From NCBI RefSeq assembly GCF_022581195.2, contig NC_061456.1, forward strand, positions 2,916,501 to 2,980,500: DNA of 64,000 nt, given 5' to 3'. The stretch's first letter is position 1, and each line of letters starts with the position of its first letter. The translations under genes and the position numbers were made by a program. Of this stretch, positions 1 through 15,167 are shown piece after piece. Below the pieces are notes generated by a model. That model was not told the DNA's origin. It was given only the letters and a program-made list of their open reading frames with translations, and made no database searches. The DNA is from Helicoverpa zea (Eukaryota > Arthropoda > Insecta > Lepidoptera > Noctuidae).

Positions 1-1082
1 AAACTTCTAATTTTTTCTGAAACTTTACCTTCTTACTCGAAACTATTATCTTAAATAACTATTAAACTTACGTTTTACATTAAAACACTATTGATAATGA
101 ACGAAACAAATCGTTTAATGACAGGAATCGGGCACATAACAGTGAGTGCATGTACACATATTTGTAAATTCATCTTTACACCGATAATGATTTAGTGAAT
201 TTAAATGTTATTTATGTAATATGTATCAAATCTGTTTCTTATGTCATAGTTCCTGTTCCTGTGTTTTTAATTTTGTGTAACTAATCGGTGTCTGAAATTA
301 TTATTTTTTGATCTAAGGATTTTGGCTATCAATTCAAGTTTAGCTATAATTTACATTTGGCAGACCACACTGTTGGCCCGATAGTGAGTTGCCAATTTTT
401 AAACGTACCTACGTAATCGTGAATCCAATCAATTGCAGTTTGCACTGTATCCTGTGTATCTCTAAGTAACTTGAAAAAAATATTTAAATTATCAACGTAT
501 AAAGTTGACAATTAGTACCTAACGTCATACATAACAGATGAGCTGTTTTTATATAGCTGCGTATGTGCGGAAATGCTTACAAAAGAGACCGCAACTGTAA
601 ATTACTCGTAAAATTATCATCAAAATGCATGTTACTCATAATATTAATATGGGTAATTGAATCTGTTTTTCACGGTTATACTTAACGAATGTTCTGATTA
701 AAAGCCACCCCTAGCTACCTAACTCTGTATCTAACTTCAACTTTACTATGAAAGAAATTGTAACAAGCACAGTATATTAATTAGTAAGGAAGGCTTTAAG
801 GCAATAATGGCTGACCATACATTTTCTAAGTTTTGACAGAATAAACGACAAAAAGCTACAATCCGATAACAAAACGAATCGTTCATTTTTTTATAAAATT
901 TATTTTGAACCCTCGTGAACTCTTGCTAATGACCATCATTAGAACATCTAAAAGCTATAATTTTAGACTAGACTAATCTCTCTATTTTGATAGACCTATA
1001 AAAAGTAACGCTGCAACTCATTTCGAAAACTGGTTTACCTACTAATTTAAGTTTTTTGTTTGTCAATTTAGTGTTTTCAAGC

Positions 1083-1100
1083 TGTGTGTGTGTGTGTGTG
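1083..1100. repeat. (TG)n microsatellite
   Basis: Nine uninterrupted TG units are visible directly. Confidence 0.9.
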
Positions 1101-2727
1101 CAAATAATTATTAATAATTTAATTTGGTGGTCAGTTTCTTGTACGTTAACGTACTTATACTGACGCAAGTATGTTATACGGTATGTAAATTATATATAAT
1201 ATGTTAGTGTCATCCTGCGTTCATTTGTCAGTCTGTGAGGTGTCCTCTTGAGTACCTTTCGGCCCCATCAGTGGTACTTTCCTCGTGCTCAACGAACTTA
1301 TGCTATGGTTTATGTCACCCAATGAAGTAGTCAGACTATCTGACAAGAGGACAAACTATTTTATCACAATCTCTGCTCTGGTTCAAAAAGGGAAGCTATA
1401 ACTGGCCACTCGGTCAAGTTCGGTGAGCTGATCAAGAGTCGTAGTAATGGATATTCACGTTGCTGCCACCAATCTGAAGGTTACCCAACTTAGCGCGACA
1501 ATAACGTAAATTATCTCTCTTGTACACGGCTTACTCGATATAAAATAAGGATTCGACCTTGTCAGTATGAAGGTTTGAATACAATGACCATTTATAAGAT
1601 ACTTAATTAAATTGCATATTTCGGAACTTTTTCTATCGTATCGAGCATCCGTGAAGGTACGATCGAATAGAACTCAATGTTTTCAATGTTGATTGCTACC
1701 TATAACTTAAATTAAAAAGAAAAATAAAACGAGCAATAACTAAAGAAAATGGTATATAACCTACTTCGTGGAAGTCTACGCGGCTTATATAAAAAGTCAC
1801 GTGTGTAGAATGTCGTTCTGAAAACATCCGTAACTATCGATGAAACACGTGCTTTAATGAATGACGAATTTAATTAGCGTTTGCTCCAACCTTATAATTT
1901 CGTTCATGCTAAGAAGTTAGATGTAAAATTGGATTTGACCTTTGCCGTTTTTGGCCATCCATTTTTTTCGGTCTGCATCTACAATTTAAATCAAGAACCT
2001 AATGTGTTCTAAATTTAAATCTGTCTATTTCAATTCTATCACGAACGCACTTTTTTAGATTAGCCTTCAATCCACGAAACTCGTGTAGTCTAGTTTTAAT
2101 AAATCAAGTATTATCTACTGAATCCTACGCAATAATAATGTTTTGTTTTTATTAATTGATACGTAGGAGTGTGCTTTAAATGTATCGAGAGCGATTTTCT
2201 TGGTCATTCATAGTATTTTAAAAAATAACCAGTAGATGAACATTATCAGTGTATTAGCAACCAACCCTTAGTAGGAAGTCAAATTAGGATGTCATGTACG
2301 GAAACATGGGTTTTTTTCATGCCATTTAACCTTAAAGTTTACCAGTATCCTTGTACATACACACACATGTATAAAAGTGTTAGGTACTTTGTTTACGTAT
2401 TTCTTTCCTTAATAATTCCGAGAAACAGGCTTTGGCACTAACTTGAAAACGAAACTGTACTGTGTACGTCATCCCAATTTAATTTGTACCTTAATTCTGT
2501 TCTCTTTGTTAGTTTTGCATCCAAGACGAAAAGGCTGATAAGGACTTCTGTTTTATAAATAAATAAATTCAAATTGACTTAAGATCAATACGAATTTACC
2601 TACCCAATGGATTATTATCACATTACAGTACAAAAATTACACCAAGAAGTTTCACTGAACGCCAACCTCTTCGCAAATAAAAAAAAAATCGAGCGCAAAA
2701 AGGATTCATTACAGTTTATGAGGCAGC

Positions 2728-2825
2728 TGGTGAACTGGTTAGTTCAGTGGAAAGGCGCCATGACGCCCGTCTGACATAATACGGCCTTCGACCAATTGCC
2801 GCCTCTGTAGCACGCTAGAAGTACA
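2728..2825 (+). repeat. Possible tRNA-derived SINE remnant
   Basis: The patch has an A-box-like TAGTTCAGTGG and, about 55 bases later, a B-box-like GCCTTCGACCA. It is more GC-rich than its flanks. No cloverleaf with paired acceptor arms and no A-rich tail were found, so this is weak. Confidence 0.25.
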
Positions 2826-5800
2826 GCCTTAAAAAACGAAGATCGCAAAACCCGTTTTCATGATTTGATAATGATGTTCAGAGAGCAAACTCTGCGTAAA
2901 AACTCATTTTGAAATACTTATTATTGTGCACTGGCAGATGGTTTAATTTTGAATTGAAGGTTGTCAAAGCATGCGATAATATCTGTAAAGTATAATTAAT
3001 GTGAGTTAGTGAGAAGAGTTAAATTATAGATTTAGCCTCATAAAATCTACTTGTAAGAAAAGGTTACGATATCTAGATGGCTTGGCACTATCAAGGACAA
3101 GGCACTATTAGAGAAAAGTGAACTTGGTATAAACAACTAAAGCTTAGTAACACAGGCTTCCTAGAAGGCTATAAATGTTCGGGAAATTCGCACTAGCAAG
3201 CAGATTCAGGGCCAATGAGATAGAGGAAAAAATCTTGAAGAATTCATTTTATAAGTTTCATGATGCACGTTTCGATAATACCTAAGAGGAAGACATATAA
3301 ACAAGACCTACCTACGAGTTGATTACCAAGAAGATGACCAAGTACTTGCTACGTACTTACAGAAAATAAGATTAGATCAAAGGACAGACAACCAAGTACC
3401 TACCTAAACAAACTTTTCTAATTCGGACTTACTTCAAAAAAAATTAGAACTTTACTCATTGTCGACATAAGCTTTTCAGCTCATCAGCTGCATAGTAATA
3501 CATTCCTTTGTCCAATAATAGATTACTACTTACTAATTAGTTTGATTGACGCGTTGTATACGTACAGAGGAATGAATTTGAAGTGTTAATGCGGAATTCA
3601 GGACGCTATAATGTGCGTTCAAGAGTAAATTAACGAATGATTTTGAACGCTATGGTGTCTATGAAAAGTTTACACGTAAAAACTATGGTATAGAGGTAGA
3701 CTATGATGTCAAATAAATCTGCCATTTTCGTCTGCTGTTCTATTGAAAGCAATCGGAATGATAGGTCTAAGTCTCGTAAGAACATAATTGTGAAATCATG
3801 GATGAAATTAGTAGCAATTTTCAGCCAGATTTGAATTATAACGATACAATTTCCTGAATTGTCAAATCACAAAAATACCAGTAAGATGCCAGTTTTTGCA
3901 TCTTACACAATCACCATGTTTATCGCGGGTTTTTATACAGCATATGATTTTACTTTTTACGATTATGTTCAACATTTTCCGTTGAGATCGATTGAAAAAC
4001 TGTTACGTAAGTTGTTTTTCATTCTGCGTTGCAAGAAACAGGTTGCTTAGTTGTCCGAAGGCGATGTTCTAGTAACCTGCCTAGGCTTAACTATGTATTA
4101 CCCCATATTTGTGAAATTATGACAGTTTTTATAATATTTTCTCTTAGATAAGAATCAATTATATACGGCTCTTTCAGCCTGGAACCGTGCAAAGACCTTT
4201 GTTTTAACTTTTCCGGATTACAGCGTGCTCTCAAAAAGATCAGAAGGGTTAAAAAAACAATGGAAATAGCTATACGCCTAATCTAAAATTTTTATCTCAT
4301 GAAGAAAATACTAATCACGATAAAAACGAGGATATTTGCCCTTCTCGCAAAGGTAAGTAACAAAGAAGTAACGAGTCATCCTTTATTTATAAAATAATGA
4401 CTTTATAATATAAAGTATTATCTGCTATAGCGTCTTAATTGGCATAAGTATGGTGCCATGATACTAAAATGGCGCCTGATGGCCATAGACAAGGATTAGA
4501 CACGCACATTGTCACACACTTTTTTATCTGTGTAGCTCATCGCTTGAGCTTTATACAGCAATTATGATTAAATTGTTATGATCTTTATTCTATTTTTAAC
4601 GTTCTATGGTATTATTAGACTTATGCGGTGATTTAGATACATCGACCAGTAGATCAATTAGCGTAGAGGAGGCATGGTGCAAAATTGTTTTTATGTACTG
4701 TATTATATGTTAATTTAATGTCACAGTAAGATTTATTGATATATCAGACGCTATAGATAATCTATCGACATTGAAAATAAGTTTTCTTTGATTCTGAGTT
4801 ACTTATATTCCAAGTTTTTTACAACAAAGCGATCAACGTTGATCGAGACATCGAAGCGAAAGATCGTGTGGGTGTAATCCTTCCTTATTCGACAGAACTA
4901 CTGTATATAAAATACATTCTTATATGTACATCTATTTCAAAGATTATAAGTAAGTACATGGTTTATAACAACCTATCCATTTATATTACTAGGTAAAGCT
5001 ACTTTTGTCATATCTTACCTACATCAGTCTATAATTTATACATGAAGGCAATCATAGACATTGCATAGATTTCTAAACCTATGGTTAAACAACTCATTTG
5101 TCTATAACTTCTAACGGCTTGTTCTTGAGATTTGCTTGTAACTCACGTTTTCATCAACACGTGTAGTTTTTCTATATTTAAACAATGATGATTTTATTTG
5201 TAACTCCATTAATCTTGTACTGGTTAAAAGAATCATCATCATCATCTTAGTTTCAATTGGTCTTTTCGCGTCCTCCAATTATTTGTCCTTGTGAAGACAT
5301 TGATAAGAATTGTACATGATTCTAATCATACATTGAAGGTTTTATTGACCGTGGCAGCCATGTGTAATTAACTAGCATAACTTTTATTGTATTAAACCTT
5401 TTGACTATGACGAAGTCTACGACTGAATAAACGTTTGGCTCCAATGAGAAGTACCATTTATTTATTACCTATTCATAAAAAAACGTAATTTTTGATTCAG
5501 GTACTTCTACTTCGAAAGAATCAAATACCTACTGATTTAAAACAAATAAGATCAATTTCAAACTAAATTCAGCCAAAAAGATTAAGATAGATTTAGTAGG
5601 TAGAGAAATATAGCGATAGCATAGCGATTGCAAAGTCCAGTTTTTATCCAGCCAAATGGCCTTAACGAAGAAAATCTATGACGATATTCAATCTGAGAAT
5701 CAATTTATTAATTCACTGTTAAACTGTTTTGCAAAAACCACAGAGTACAGATTCAAAAAAGGTCGTTAATATAAATTGCACCTTCTTTTAAAACTTGGTC

Positions 5801-6584
5801 GTGTTCGTGGTTTAAAATCTCTGAGCGTGTTTTATTATCACGATCAGTTTGCTACGCTTCCGCAATATTACACGGTTGCATCTAAGTTTTAAACTCTTAA
5901 ATATTATAGGTTTTATTCCTTTCAATTTGTACAAAGTTAAAGCAGGATTTGTAAGATAAATCTTCTAGTCTAGTTTACTTTCTAAAGCAGCTTAAAAACT
6001 CTCCGTCATACAGCTTTCCAGAAAACTTTAATCAGATAAAGTGTTGTAAGCTGGAATTATTTAACAATATACGAATGATCGTTAACGATAAAATATAGCA
6101 TCCTCTTTACTTCAATTGCTGCCCAATCCGGATGGTTGAACAAATGAGTCAAGTTCGAGAAGCACGTATTTTTACATGATCGATAAATTACGATGAGCCC
6201 ATGTTGTCACTATTGTAAGAGTTTCGATTTACTTAAATGCTTTCAATGAATATGAACCTGTAAAGCATGACGGATTATTTACAAACCACAAATTGGCAAC
6301 TAAAACCGCCATTGCATAATGTGGATTAATGTAAAGAGGTTCATGTTACGAGTTTTAAGTTCAATAGTGAAGTCTCATTTCAAATTACGAATATAGCAGA
6401 TAATACCTACCTAATAATAACTGCAGAAGTCATGTCACATTTAAATATAGAACACCTAAATTCGGGCAATTTAAAAAAGAAGTGGAACAACTCCATGGTA
6501 ATGTAGAACTTATTGTGGTATCTAAATAAATGTGCTTATATGATAAATTAGAAGCACGAATATTATATAGAGCAAAAGGGGGTA

Positions 6585-7157
6585 AACAAACCCGTGGCAC
6601 ATCACAGCCACAGACTGGTCCTAAGAACGACATGTGCGACAAGGATGGCTTCATTAAGGTAGAAAGAAAAAAAAAGAGGCCACCTTGTAGGAATCAGTGC
6701 GGTACCGCACAAACTGGACCCAACATCCTGCTGCGTCCTGCAGTACCAACGACGCAGCTGTACGTGTCCCGTCTACATCACACCACGACGGTGGAGCAGA
6801 TCGTGGAGTATGTTCGGTGCAAGACCAACTGGACCTTGAGGGTGGCGAAGTTGGAGTCGCGCCACAATACGAACTTCAATTCGTTCATGGTGCGAGTTCC
6901 AACTCATAGCATCGACACATTCCTTAAGGAAGAGTTTTGGCCGAAGGGTGTCGCCTATCGGAGATTCCGAGGATGGCTACGCGACACCTCGCAGCGTAAC
7001 ACGACGCCGACACTTCGTGTGCATTAGTTTTAAGTTGTTTATATAAAATATGTATTAGTATATGATTTTTAATGTTATAATATTTATGTATAGTGTTTGC
7101 TATGGGCCTTGATGCCTGATTTAAATAAATAAATAAAATAAAATAAATAAATAAATA
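6585..7157 (+). mobile_element. 5'-truncated copy of ORF1-type retroelement
   Basis: An open frame runs through this region to TAG at 7025-7027. From about 6590 it matches the C-terminal part of the protein at 16205-17359, with shared blocks such as RNQCGTA, PTTQLYVSRLHH, KTNWTLRV, RHNTNF and FWPKGV. The first ATG in the homologous part is at 6632. After the stop comes a 3' end like that of the other copy (TATGGGCC...GCCTGA) and then an AAATA-rich tail to about 7157. The reading frame is unbroken across the homologous part, but the N-terminal two thirds are missing. This is the usual outcome of incomplete reverse transcription. No target-site duplication was recognised. Confidence 0.75.
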
Positions 7158-10100
7158 TTTCTTACTGTTACCCACCTAGTAGGAAGAAGAAAGCGCACCA
7201 CACTATTCTATTCTCTGCTATTCGTGTACAATCATGGACCTTGAACAAAAGATACAAATATCAACAGGTGCATCAAATAAATGCCAATTTAGATGCAATA
7301 TTATAAAGTGATGACGTACATATTATCATATTAGATCACTGCATGAATCATTGTCTCGTAAATGTCGTTCAAGTAACATTTACCCATTACGATCTCGAGG
7401 AGTCTCAACGTCTCTAAATGGTATTTCATTTATTAAATAGGTGAAACCTCTTTTTCCAACACTATGTGATTGATACTTTACATAATCATTGGCTGTTGTT
7501 GAGAAGAAATATGAAACTTAGCTACTTTCATTGTTCATGACTTGCAGTATAAGAAGTGACAGAGCTGATTAGTTCTCTCACGTAGGTAAGAGTAATTTCA
7601 CTGTGACCTGCCTTTATGCTGTTAGATTCACTTTTAGGCTACGAATTCTTAAATTGTACTTCATAATACGGTTCTGCTATTAACTGTTTATCTTTTACTG
7701 GTTAAGGGCCAGAAAGTTCTTAACTGACTCTTTAACAATCATCTCTATTATCATAAAAACAATTAAATAACAAGGTACACAATAAACCAAGAAATCAACG
7801 ATCAATTTAAAAATAGTTAAATAATTTAATAACGTAATAAAATCACGTCATATTCCATCCAGCTACGTGATCTATTTTGTGCAATAGCTTTTTATTTACT
7901 CAGATACAGTTTGAGTGGTCCACTACCAATCTGTTCAAATTTTAGGTGTAATTTCTCAACCGGAGCGGTGAAAGGCGAAGCAAGGCCGAGCACACAATAG
8001 ACTGAATTATAGCCGATACAAATAAGTACAACGCATACAGACAGACAGACCGGAAAGAGGCTTCCATTCATATAAACGAATACTTTGTTCTCTGCACTTC
8101 CAATAGAAATTCAAGTTAATCTAGATTTCGTTCGTGCGTTGGATAAAATCGGATTTAAATTCAATTTGTTCGTAAAAATTATTCGTGATAAAAATGTGGC
8201 CGCTGGCGGTGCACCTAATGTTATTGAACAATAATGTGCAGATTCAAGGTTGTTATCAAATTGAGAGACTTAAGTGGCTATAATGTACACATTGAGATGA
8301 TTTCACAGTTTGCTAAAACACTTATCTGCCAATAATAGACTTTAAAGGATGAAAATGTTAGACGTAAGATAGGATTTACATTGATGCTCAGACATAATAA
8401 ACATCAATAACTGATTTTACAGTTTCTTCTTGATTTAAGCAATGTTTTGTTTTACTTTCAAATCCAAAATGGCCGTTTTTTTAATGGGCAAATTAAAAAT
8501 AAAGAGTTGTATCATCTTAGCGCCCTTGACCCGTAGGTTGCGGTTGCACGAATTCGTCTAGCGCAATGGTAGACGCCTTTTCAAATGATAAAACATGATT
8601 AACTAAGATATTTATAATGTCCTTAATCTTTTGATGACGGTTCATGTTAATAGCTGCTTTATGATCCTTAATGTAGTTAAGTTTACGTGATTAGTTTTAA
8701 GTATGTTTTTTCTTCATTTTCTAGCTGGTGAAGGTCAGCATTTAGCAGCATTAAAGTTTTAATTATACCTCTGTCATCAACACCAATTACGACCTAAGAA
8801 AACTTATATTATAAAGCCTTTTAATAATTGTTCTTTAAAGCTTTATCTTTAAAATGAAACCTAACCTCTTCCTCTTCCGTAACTTTATTATTATTTATCT
8901 CCCGCGCAAATCAGGTTTCGAAACACTGACTCGGAACAAAACACTGCCGTAATGGACCTTTGTACTGCATATACTGTGCATATCTCAAAAGATAATTTGC
9001 AAAAACCATGCGTATTTATATTTTATGGTAACTGGGCAATCAAAACATCTGTACTCAATATTCCAGTGATTAAAGCATGGAGTAAAAAGATCCGTTACGG
9101 CTGTTTTATGGGGCTCTTTAATTGTCCCATACAGCTGTTGGCTTTTATTGAATTTTGTATTTAATGATTTTGACCCATTCTTGCCCTCGTGATGTGATGC
9201 CGTTAATTAGATTGATACTCAATTACCTTTATATTTTTATATCTCTAGAAACTTTATGCCCGAAGAAACTTGTGTATTGACCCGAATATATACGATGAAC
9301 ATCCATTTATACGATTTTGGCTTGGTTGTAATAAGATTTATTTTCCTCATTTCACATGATGTTATGACTTGCTTGCTTGTTTGCAATATTAATTTCTGCA
9401 AAACATTGCAAGGAATCTTATTACAATATCAGATTTGTACCATATCATGAAACAATCAAAACATCGTTCGCATATTGTGGCAAAAACATCACTTTGCCCG
9501 CAATTTCATGCTCTGATAGTAATTACGACATTCTGACGGCTCACGAAGTTGCCTATATCGGATGACACACCATCCTAACTTACAAGTAAAGCATCCATAA
9601 AGTGTAATTTGGTAATTGACGAATATGTATCTAAAGTTCCGAATATTCCGTGCAACCTTTGGTAAATTAAGTCTGGCGAGGGATGTTCCCACGACTTTAA
9701 AAATCAAGGATAACTACTTTCTGCATCGTTTGAACCACAACGAGCGAGCGAGAGTTTTTCATGGCAGCTAACTTATACAGATTGTCGTGAACCAGTATCA
9801 TTTGTCTTGGAACCAGTAATTTTATCTAATAGTTACAATTACTGTGAACTCCTACCTTCGCCCTACCATCCGTCACGACTTCAAATAAAACATTCTAACT
9901 TGAGCTCGTGACCACGACGCCCTAGTTTTTCGGTGGCTTTAACTTAATTCTTTCGGGTTTTCCGATAAATTATCACCTCTATTACGAAGCCAATATGGTT
10001 GGAAATCGAACGATCTTGGAATAGAACAGAAGTTTGGAATACAACGATTGTTTTACAGTAGCGTACCTGAGGGCTCGATAGTTGGTCCATTGCGTCTCGT

Positions 10101-12312
10101 GTTTTTCAATGGCAATCGTAAGTTTGTCTGTCGCTGGAGGCTTTGTGCACCTGATCCCGACGTAATGCAGCTTACATAACTAATTCGTGTTGCTTCCCAT
10201 AGTTTAACAGGTTCTGGAGTTTAGAAAGTTTACAAGAGAATGGATCTAATTGAAGATGCTTCCTATTAGGAAGCTAAGTTGTTCTAAAAGCTCCGTTAAA
10301 TTAAATAAAGTTATACCAAGGTTTCTTTTTTTAACTTAAATTTTTGTTTGCACGTTTGCCCAATAGATTTTAGGTATGCAAAATGTTTATCTCGTTTCAC
10401 ATCAAGAAAGTCAACGACTTTAGATAAGAATTTATCTAAAAGCACACAAGATTTACTACCCAATTTGGTATATGGCGCACGTACGCACAGGTTACACTAT
10501 ATCACAAATATTCACGGAATTATGGGCACTAACATTTTGGGAACAGCAGTTTCGTATTAATGAAAATATATGTGAACATACAAAGACTGCAAGAATAGCA
10601 AAACAATTGACGAATATAACATGACAATGATTTTATCAAGAACAATAGTAATGCTATTATTTGGATTAAAACTTTGTTCAATTTTTAACTTTACAATGCA
10701 AGTTTTAAGGATGAAAGTTGCAACAGCACCGTTCCAAATAATGCAGCATAGGATTGTGAGTTTCTAAACTGAAATGTCTTGAACAACGTGCTCCAGCGGA
10801 GTGTGACTATTTCGCAAGCAGTTTCTTAATATTATCAAGTAGGTAAGTACCTGACCTTATTATAGTTTATACAAATGTGTAAAAGTTGATGAATATGCAT
10901 ACGTTACTTCGCCTATAGTTCTACATTTGTTTCCATTTTCATCACTTTCAGCGACGCGTTTGGGAATGATAAAATGAAGATGTTTTTCGCTCGACGCGGG
11001 AACAAATTGAGGAAACTCATGGTTGTTACGTGTGGAAGCAATGATGTGACAAATGTGTCACTTTCACCTTACTTTTGGATCAGATAAAATAATATTTTTC
11101 TACTGCAAATAAAAAAACTGCAAATAAAGATTCTTATTCTTATTCTTATTCTCTGTTCCGGAGAAATTTTCTTTGAGCTCATGCGAACTTTATTTTCTTT
11201 ATAAACAGAATTATCTCGCTACATTTTTATTTTGCCAATTCTTGTAAATCATTTTTGTTTTGTAGCTTTTAATGTTAATTTAAAACATCATAGATCTGTG
11301 TACTACGGCCATTATAATAAGTAATTACATTTACATTTCTCCAGTTGGACGCTGCCGTTAAATATCAGATCAAGATTATTTTAATGGCGCCTTCTCAATT
11401 ATTCATGAGAACATGAATTTATCTGTAGCAAGCGAAGTCGCTTGTTAAATTTTATTTTCAATACTTTAATGCAAATCATTAAAGTAATGTAAACTGAAAG
11501 TGAATATAAAATTCAATGAATAATTGTCATGTAATGTTTATTTATGCCTATTATGATTTAGGAGATAGGACTTGAATCAAATTAAGTTGTAGGCAAAATC
11601 AAAAAGAGAGTAAAAAATAGGTTACATCTCTTAATAAATATAATATAAACCGTCATCCTCTACATGCATTGATATGCCACAGCGATGTATAGGAGAGTTT
11701 CATATTCATCTGCGTTCGCCTCAGGGCTGTTTAGCAAACCAACAGTCTGTACATATGAGCTAAGTTATTTGGAACTCCTAACGCACAAGCCTTGGGCGTT
11801 GTCTACCAAAGCCTTCGTCCAAAAAGTTTGCAATACACAAGTTTTAAAGAGAAATCTCTAAAATAGGACGCTAAGCAACATTCTTGTCAACATAATTCAG
11901 ACATCTAAAGCCCATAAATACAAGACAGGCGTTACTAAAGGATCTAAAAAGATCCGATGCACGGCCACGTTAATCTTCCAATACGATTCAAAGCAAACTC
12001 GTTTTTGTGAGCTCACAATACCGTCACACATAGCCTGTATCGTGTCAAACGTCTTGTCTATGCCGTGCGGTACAATGGAGGCGAGATCGTCTGAACTTTG
12101 GCACGAAACATCAAGGAAAACCGGTCAAGATAAAATTATTATCTTAATTAATGCCTTCGGGCTTGCAACTGCGATATTGATCAAACTTATTTCTGTTTTT
12201 TCTTGTATGATGCTGCTATTGGCAGTAAAGCTGCGAAATTATTGGCACCTGGCGATTGAAGATTAGTTTTTGGTTCAGTTTGATCGGTACTTGTATTAAT
12301 AATTATTATTAA

Positions 12313-12400
12313 CTAGCTTTTACCCGCAGCTTCGCTTCCGTGAACTGACTCTACCCTATCCTACCCTACTCTACCCAACTCGCCCCTACTATACCCTATT
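12313..12400 (+). repeat. Dispersed repeat fragment
   Basis: It starts CTAGCTTTTACCCGCAGCTT and resembles the start of the longer repeat at 54405. It is followed by a low-complexity CTACCCTA-like run. Probably the end of a degraded retroelement. Confidence 0.4.
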
Positions 12401-15167
12401 TTTTTTCTTTATAAGAACCTTCTTCTGACAATAACAAATACAACACAAAAAGAATTTTACCAACACATTTAACGATTCATTTTTATATTATAGATTTCTC
12501 AGTAATTTTGACAACAAAAAGATGGAGATATGGGGTCATAACATTTTTCAACAGCCGGAATAGAATCAATTGATCAATCAATTGCTGAGAGATTAACAGC
12601 AATAAATCACTCTGGCAACATAGGGGATCAGTATATTCAAGACAAAACATTCTCATACAGCCATGTTTGCTCACAGACCCTCCAAGCAAACACTACTCAC
12701 TGTAAAATAAAACTATCATTTTTCATTTTAAAGGGGTTGTTTTTCTTCTCAGCTTTAAGCGAACCCCTCTTATTGTTCAACCCAAAGCTATCCAGATCTA
12801 TATAAATGTTACCTCCTTTGTTTTGTCCGGTTGCATCCCTTCCTTTACCTTTGACAATTTTCCTTTCCTTGTGTGGCGTTTCGTGTATCCTTCTCAAGTC
12901 CCCAACAATTCGAGGTCTCTGTTTCTTATAAGCTTCTTATTGTATTTGTTGTTGAACACAGGCTTGAGTTCACATGTATTCTTATACGTGACATAAAGAC
13001 TAACCTTGCAACTCCTATTGTTTTCATAACCGGTTCTAATGTAGACGAGAACTGATGTGGCTAATTCAATTTTTGTTGCAAACCAGCCTTTTGGCGGTTA
13101 AGTTTTGTTTCCAATTTTTTACGCGCTTTTTTTGTGTATTAAGGTTACATGATCAATTGGTTTGTTGAACCTTCAGATATCCGTATAAGGATTGTGGATT
13201 TTATAGTTTTTTTATTAATTTAACACTTCTAGTAATCGATATCTACTTATCACTTTGTTTAAACAGCCGTCGTTAAATAAATCTTTTCTCCTATATTTTT
13301 TTTTTATCGTCAACATAGCTTAGGGCTACAAAACACCACACTCACAAAAAAAAAGAAAAGAGACACAAATCCAAACATTTTCAAACCAAGCAAATACACA
13401 CAACGATTCTTCAATCGATTTGCAATCACAAAAGAGCTAGATTATTCTCTTCGGAATGCATGCAAAAACATTCATTCGCGCCAGACTGCTGCAATACCAG
13501 ACGTTTCAGTTCAACGAGCACCTTTCAATAAGTCAAGCGATTAATGAAACGCTGAACTCGTCCTCACAGTTCAGACCTTAATCGGAACTTTTTCTTGCTT
13601 TTATATCATCCATCAAATGCAAATGGAACGGAAAAAGTTAACGCAAGAACTTTGGAAAACGTAAATGCAGTCGGATTAAATTCGCAAATTACTGCTAATG
13701 GAGGTTAAAACCTAAAGTTTTAAAGAAAAATCAACAAACAAGGGGACGATAAAACTGAATTTCGAAGTTATTCTTTTTATTTCACACCTTATTGCGAAAC
13801 TTGTGTTTCAAGTGAAACAGAGACAGAGTCTACCTGAGACAGCTGCATAAACAACAAAAACACACATGAGGTGTCACTCAACAGGCTGCCGACTTCAGCC
13901 AACTGCGTCAAGTTACCAACAAATAAGTAAAATAAAAGTGATTGGAAAACGAAACGAGACTGTCGTTGTAACTCGACTCCTTCATATCGGGCCCGAGTTA
14001 CAGAAATCAGAGCACTTGAATGCCGCGTTCCGATGGATCATGTTACAGTGAATCGTTTTTCTAAGTCTTCACGTTCGATTTCTCGGTGACCGCAAGTTTT
14101 TGGATGACCTTGCGCTTTTCCTTGTCCATTTGACATACGCCTACGTGCTTGCATACAGGCATGCTCTGTTTTATTAAAATGTTTGGCCAGTTCTGCTGAA
14201 TACTTTATCATGTTAGGTTGTTTCTCTATCGCATCAAGAACTGCACTGTGATTGCATGTCATTTTGTCATTACTGTCTGCCTTTCTACTCCATCTGTCTT
14301 AATAAATCACTGCATGATTAATTCTTCAATCCGTTTGCCGTTACTTAGTTTTTAAGCACCAACATTTTAATGCTATGTTACATCTCTGGTCCATCTGTTA
14401 TTTCTTAATCTGCTGTAGAATCATTGAGTGTTATCACATTTTTTGTGTCCCCTACCGTTACTCCAGTTAGTCACGGCAGAGTGCTCATAAAAATTGCATC
14501 GCTTGAAGCGCTGACCCACCAAATGTCAATTTGTGACAACAAGGCAGAAGTGGCTAGCAAGCTGAAATTGTTGTTCCCTATGTAGCTATGTGACAGAAAA
14601 CTTTTCATGAATATTAATATCAAAGCACTTAGTGGATAGATTTTTGCATGGAACTCAATTCTGTTGGTATGTTTTGGCCGCATTCAATCAAATATGTAAC
14701 AGTGTGTACCTATTGATTTCTACCTACCTACGTACCTATTCTATTTCATTAAAATATCACAATCAGAAAAACTCTCCTGACTTACAGACTTTCTCGAGCA
14801 TTTCCTTCGCTTTCTTTATTCATAGTAAAACTAACGGGATTTAAAATACATTATGTATTAATACCATATTGAACTACCAACGTCAGACAATAATAAAAAC
14901 CGATGAAGTTTTATTTTTCGCGATTGTCTATGTGCTAAGTGTGGTTTTTACACACCATGAGCCAACAGCGCGGGAAAATATTTTACAAATTATATAATTA
15001 CCTAATTAACTCAGATTTGAGCATGATATAATTAATTAACATTTTTCATTCGTCCATTCCATTGACTTTATATCAAAGTAAATCTATTTTAGCTGACTGC
15101 GGGTAATCATATGAGAAATGGGTCAAATGTAAATAGGGTCAAACGTATGGGGTGAGTTTCCGTGACC

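Larger units (their letters stand above)
1..6584. other. Non-coding stretch, no gene recognised
   Basis: AT-rich sequence. Open frames here are short (about 60 codons), begin at arbitrary codons and show no motif. Visible items are a (TG)n run at 1083-1100 and a weak tRNA-like patch near 2730-2825 with an A-box-like TAGTTCAGTGG and a B-box-like TTCGACC, which could be a decayed SINE. It may be intergenic, or an intron of a gene whose exons lie outside the window. Confidence 0.5.

Noticed and set aside
4299..4352. Possible first exon (ATG, hydrophobic residues, then a GTAAGT donor)
   Set aside because: The peptide has basic residues breaking the hydrophobic stretch, and no matching downstream exon was found.
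8540..8580. tRNA-like D-arm text (TAGCGCAATGGTAGACG)
   Set aside because: No B-box or paired acceptor stem at the expected distance.
14038..14262. 74-codon minus-strand frame with a charged composition
   Set aside because: No recognised motif, no splice partners, and not longer than chance frames in this composition.
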